Positions 31,396-34,134 of a DNA stretch of 34,134 nt are shown here, one piece after another (position 1 is the stretch's first letter; each line of letters starts with the position of its first letter). The position numbers and the translations under genes are program-made. The notes beneath the pieces were generated by a model that saw nothing but the letters and a program-made list of their open reading frames with translations, did not search any database and was not told where the DNA came from. Origin of the DNA: Ancylomarina longa (lineage in GTDB: Bacteria > Bacteroidota > Bacteroidia > Bacteroidales > Marinifilaceae); assembly GCF_003996985.1 (NCBI RefSeq), contig NZ_RJJX01000005.1:161701-195834 (forward strand), written 5' to 3'.

Positions 31396-32409
31396 TTGGC
31401 CTTTATTCAAAAAGACGTTCTATTTTCAGGGAAATGGTTTTATAACCATGCAAAACTAATTGTTGGTGCCTTTATTATGGCTGCAGGATTTGTTTTTTTT
31501 ATAATTCCACACAATCTGGTTCCTGGTAGTGTTTATGGTATTGGTATAATCATCAACAAACTTACGCTTGGATTATTTCCTCATGGTCTATTTGGACAAT
31601 TAAATCCTGCTGATTATGATGGGGTTTTATCGAGTTTAGCCTATCATTTCATGCAATATTCCAATAATTTATTTCGAAAATTTGGAGGCGGGATTCCTGT
31701 TGGTATTTCAAGTTTATTAATCAACATTCCTCTAAGTTTAGTTGGAATTAAAATATTGGGACCTCGTTTCGGATTAAAAACATTTCTTGCTTTTATTCTT
31801 TCTGCTCTTTTTATTGATACAATTACAGCTTGGTGGGGCGTAATTCCATTGGTTGATGACGTTTTACTTTCTTGTATTTTTGGTGGTATTTTTATGGGAT
31901 TCGGTTTGGGATTAATATTAAAAGCCCGTGCAACATCTGCCGGATCGGATATTCTTGCAATGATTATTGCCAAATCCACAAAATTACCTCTAGGACAAAT
32001 GGTTATTTACATTGACACTCTTATTGTTTTGAGTAGTTTGTACATAAAAGTGGATTGGCAAATTCCTTTATATTCCTTTATTGTTTTGTTTGTAACAGGA
32101 AAAGTTACTGACATTACCCTTCAAGGTTCTAGTTATGAAAAAGCATTATTTATTATTTCTGATAAATACGAAGAAATACGAATCAAGGTAACAGAAGACA
32201 TGAAACGTGGTGGTACTTTTTTGAAAAGTACAGGAATGTATGATGGCCGTGAGAAAAATATGATTTTTATGGTTGTAAATCGAAGAGAATTATCTATGCT
32301 GCAAGATTATATCCATTCCATAGATCCGAATGCATTCGTATGTGTAATGGAAACAAATGAAATTCTTGGTAAAGGCATCAATTCTCTTAGAGAAAAATTG
32401 GAATCCTAA
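31396..32409 (+). CDS. YitT-family (DUF161/DUF2179) membrane protein
   Basis: The 337-residue product most likely starts at TTG 31396: a stop codon is 15 bases upstream in frame, and the next ATG would delete the conserved FSGKWFYNHAKLIVGAFIMA opening. TM helices are seen at about 20-42, 90-112 (GISSLLINIPLSLVGIKI), 125-145, 150-172 (CIFGGIFMGFGLGLILKA) and 215-235. The C-terminal DUF2179 domain (about 245-330: YEKALFIISDKYEEIRIKV then TEDMKRGGTF, and FVCVMETNEILGKG) is cytosolic. Function is unknown; a transport role is suspected for the family. Confidence 0.85.
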   Translation: MAFIQKDVLFSGKWFYNHAKLIVGAFIMAAGFVFFIIPHNLVPGSVYGIGIIINKLTLGLFPHGLFGQLNPADYDGVLSSLAYHFMQYSNNLFRKFGGGIPVGISSLLINIPLSLVGIKILGPRFGLKTFLAFILSALFIDTITAWWGVIPLVDDVLLSCIFGGIFMGFGLGLILKARATSAGSDILAMIIAKSTKLPLGQMVIYIDTLIVLSSLYIKVDWQIPLYSFIVLFVTGKVTDITLQGSSYEKALFIISDKYEEIRIKVTEDMKRGGTFLKSTGMYDGREKNMIFMVVNRRELSMLQDYIHSIDPNAFVCVMETNEILGKGINSLREKLES

Positions 32410-32520
32410 TTATAGGATATCCAATTCTTTCTATATTATTAAATCTATACTAATTTTCTTCGCAATCAAGTATTATGTTGTCATGATAGATATCCACTTA
32501 ATTTATCCCACTTCCATGGA

Positions 32521-33333
32521 CTATTTAAGTGGTGAATTTGGTTCTTTAGCCATATGTTGATAGGTTAGTTTTTCCAATAAGGAAGGAAACCATTTTTTTA
32601 ACCAAACAGTAAACTTTCCTTCAACAAATGTCATAATAAGCTCTCGTTTACGTTTTTTAACTGCATTTGCAATTAAATGTGCACATTCCTCAGCACTCAT
32701 CATTTTGCTTTCATCACGAGGTGTTTCCCCCTGTGCAGAACCATCAGCAGTTAAGGCTACATTTCTAACGTTTGAGGCTGTAAATCCCGGGGCGGCCACC
32801 AAAACGTGAACTCCGGTTTTTAGATTCTCTACGCGAAGCGTATCCAAGAACCCGCGAATGGCATATTTAGATGCAGAATATCCTGTCCTTGCCGGTAATC
32901 CAATATATCCTGCAATAGAAATTACACCAACAACCGATCCTTTTGCTTTAGTAATATACGGCAACGCAAATTTCGTACAATAAACCGTTCCCCAAAAATT
33001 AACATCCATTAATTCCTTTATTACTGATAATTCTAAATCTGCAAATAAAGCACGCATTGAAATACCTGCATTATTTATCAAAATATCTATTCCTCCGAAG
33101 TGTTGAACTGCTTTTTGCATCAGATTTTCACAATCAATCTCCTTGCTCACGTCAGTAGTTACAGATAATACATCCATCTGCATATTCCGAATATCCGCCT
33201 CTATTTGTTTTAATTTTACGCTATTACGGGCAGCCAAAACAATTTTCGCACCACGATTTGCAAATTCAAAAGCTAGTGCTTTGCCTATACCAGACGATGC
33301 CCCTGTAATAACTACTATCTTATTTTTCATCAT
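32521..33333 (-). CDS. SDR-family oxidoreductase
   Basis: The 270-residue classical SDR has TGASSGIG (10-17), NNAG (87-90), Ser139 in VISIAGYIG and YSASK with Tyr152 and Lys156. All catalytic residues are present, so it should be an active NAD(P)-dependent dehydrogenase. The C-terminal stretch KRKRELIMTFVEGKFTVWLK then KWFPSLLEKL suggests membrane association. The substrate is unknown. A TATATTTG box on the minus strand at 33363-33370 would start its transcript about 25 nt before the gene. Confidence 0.9.
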   Translation of the reverse strand: MMKNKIVVITGASSGIGKALAFEFANRGAKIVLAARNSVKLKQIEADIRNMQMDVLSVTTDVSKEIDCENLMQKAVQHFGGIDILINNAGISMRALFADLELSVIKELMDVNFWGTVYCTKFALPYITKAKGSVVGVISIAGYIGLPARTGYSASKYAIRGFLDTLRVENLKTGVHVLVAAPGFTASNVRNVALTADGSAQGETPRDESKMMSAEECAHLIANAVKKRKRELIMTFVEGKFTVWLKKWFPSLLEKLTYQHMAKEPNSPLK

Positions 33334-33362
33334 TAAGTCGTTAAATATATTTGTAGCTTAAG

Positions 33363-33370
33363 CAAATATA
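33363..33370 (-). promoter_or_regulatory. -7 element of the SDR gene
   Basis: On the minus strand 33370-33363 reads TATATTTG, an exact TAnnTTTG match. A -33 box is not clear. Confidence 0.4.
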
Positions 33371-33724
33371 TTGATATGTAATCCATATATTCGCAAGAGC
33401 TCCCTCAAAATCCAAAATTGAAAACAAATTTTCTCTTTCCAATTCAATTATTGGTTCACAAATTTAGAATTATTTTTGATTACCTAAGGATATTACGATT
33501 AGCAATCGTTAAGAATAATGGGGTTTAGATAAATATAGGAAGAGCATTTCATATGCTTTAGCATGGCAAAAACAAGCATTATCATAAGCTTTATCGACTA
33601 AAAATAGGCAATTGAGATTTTTTTTCATTTTTTTTTCATTTCTATATCAAATTACGAGCCAATACAATAAAGCATTTACTAGTGATTACAACAGTAAAAA
33701 TCTCTATAAATCGTCAAAATTCAG
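33371..33724. other. Intergenic region before the tRNA array, no gene seen
   Basis: This AT-rich stretch has long T runs around 33620-33640 and no ORF, RNA gene or strong terminator. The tRNA promoter follows it. Confidence 0.5.
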
Positions 33725-33756
33725 TTTGCGATTTAAATTTAATCGCTCTATATTTG
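33725..33756 (+). promoter_or_regulatory. Promoter of the tRNA-Lys array
   Basis: TTTG (33725-33728) and TATATTTG (33749-33756) with a 20-nt gap match the Bacteroidota consensus exactly, 27 bp before the first tRNA. Confidence 0.75.
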
Positions 33757-33783
33757 CATCGCTTTAAAAAACAAAGCAGACAT

Positions 33784-33856
33784 GATTCCTTAGCTCAGCT
33801 GGCAGAGCACAACACTTTTAATGTTGGGGTCCTGGGTTCGAACCCCAGAGGGATCA
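33784..33856 (+). tRNA. tRNA-Lys (anticodon TTT), copy 1
   Basis: A complete 73-nt cloverleaf: acceptor GATTCCT / AGGGATC with one G-U pair, D arm GCTC...GAGC, anticodon stem CAACA/TGTTG with loop CTTTTAA (anticodon TTT), T arm CTGGG-TTCGAAC-CCCAG and discriminator A. CCA is not encoded. A 40-nt spacer with an AGAC...GTCT hairpin follows. Confidence 0.95.
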
Positions 33857-33896
33857 CAAAAAGACAAGCAGAAGTCTTTACAATTAAAATCAGCAC

Positions 33897-33963
33897 GATT
33901 CCTTAGCTCAGCTGGCAGAGCACAACACTTTTGGGGTCCTGGGTTCGAACCCCAGAGGGATCA
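33897..33963 (+). pseudogene. Defective tRNA-Lys, copy 2 (6-nt deletion in the anticodon arm)
   Basis: It is identical to copy 1 except that AATGTT (the end of the anticodon loop and most of the 3' half of the anticodon stem) is missing: the sequence goes from CAACACTTTT straight to GGGGTCC. The 67-nt product cannot form the anticodon stem. It could be a real pseudogene or an assembly error within a tandem repeat. Confidence 0.8.
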
Positions 33964-34002
33964 CAAAAGACAAGCAGAAGTCTTTACAATTAAAATCAGC
34001 AC

Positions 34003-34075
34003 GATTCCTTAGCTCAGCTGGCAGAGCACAACACTTTTAATGTTGGGGTCCTGGGTTCGAACCCCAGAGGGATCA
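34003..34075 (+). tRNA. tRNA-Lys (anticodon TTT), copy 3
   Basis: Identical to copy 1 over all 73 nt, with the same 40-nt spacer after it. Confidence 0.95.
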
Positions 34076-34115
34076 CAAAAAGACAAGCAGAAGTCTTTAC
34101 AATTAAAATCAGCAC

Positions 34116-34134
34116 GATTCCTTAGCTCAGCTGG
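34116..34134 (+). tRNA. tRNA-Lys, copy 4, cut by the window end
   Basis: The first 19 nt (GATTCCTTAGCTCAGCTGG) match the other copies. The rest lies outside. Confidence 0.85.

Larger units (their letters stand above)
33784..34134 (+). repeat. Tandem ~113-bp tRNA-plus-spacer repeat
   Basis: Starts at 33784, 33897, 34003 and 34116 give steps of 113, 106 and 113. Spacers are 40, 39 and 40 nt; the middle one has lost one A. Each contains AGAC-AAGCAGAA-GTCT, a small hairpin that may guide processing of a polycistronic tRNA precursor. Confidence 0.9.

Noticed and set aside
32494-32532. Terminator between yitT-like and SDR genes
   Set aside because: CCACTTAA/TTAAGTGG can pair, but the loop is 23 nt and no U-run follows on either strand.
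33682-34012. Plus-strand ORFs of 63-74 codons over the tRNA array
   Set aside because: They translate the tRNA genes themselves (for example SLAQLAEHNTF from the D and anticodon arms).

Overview
The window looks like chromosomal DNA of a marine, Marinifilaceae/Marinilabiliales-like member of the Bacteroidota. The evidence is AT-rich sequence, genes mostly without Shine-Dalgarno sites, several TTTG/TAnnTTTG promoters, TonB-type transducers fused to or next to BlaR1, a plug-domain protein with a CarboxypepD_reg-like domain, a DUF6261 protein and paired MacB/FtsX permeases. The species assignment is inference; no rRNA or marker gene is present.

Layout. 1-156: start of an ISAs1-type transposase cut by the window edge. 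447-3871: a secreted DUF3108/TapB-like protein, an orphan cobyrinate a,c-diamide synthase, and a convergent LMW phosphatase / fructosamine kinase pair that could repair glycated protein. 4117-6233: a cysteine operon (cysE-cysK) preceded by an unlisted 54-codon leader ORF whose last eight codons include seven Cys, with a palindrome and promoter in front and inverted repeats around the Cys codons. It ends in a strong terminator. 6232-10244: a secreted stand-alone plug protein, a VOC protein and two MacB/FtsX permeases with no ATPase in view. 10245-12378: a decayed stretch with two promoter/terminator-bounded candidate small RNAs, a methyltransferase remnant, an SDR, a broken 4Fe-4S/nitroreductase remnant and a CGGC protein. 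12562-14872: a DUF5675-SH3 protein, a holin-like protein and a DUF6261 protein; the first two are visibly richer in GC than their surroundings.

15115-15520 holds a striking non-coding array: about ten degenerate palindromic units at a 41-43 bp period, five in one polarity and five in the other. It is followed by a six-PAS hybrid histidine kinase (15851-19369). 19390-23176 is a run of plus-strand housekeeping genes (two methyltransferases, SRPBCC, NYN-LOTUS, C_GCAxxG-type, Nudix). 23168-24716 is a pterin cluster (folM-folX, then folK) that suggests tetrahydromonapterin synthesis. 25646-29705 is a BlaI - BlaR1 (with two TonB C-terminal domains) - TonB - TonB locus with candidate operators. 29881-33333 holds nitrilase, PlsC, YitT and SDR genes. 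33784 to the end is a tandem array of tRNA-Lys(TTT) genes on a ~113-bp repeat, in which the second copy has lost 6 nt of its anticodon arm.

The strongest leads for new biology are the Cys-rich leader of cysE-cysK, the head-to-head palindromic array, and the BlaI/BlaR1-TonB locus with its repeated palindromes.
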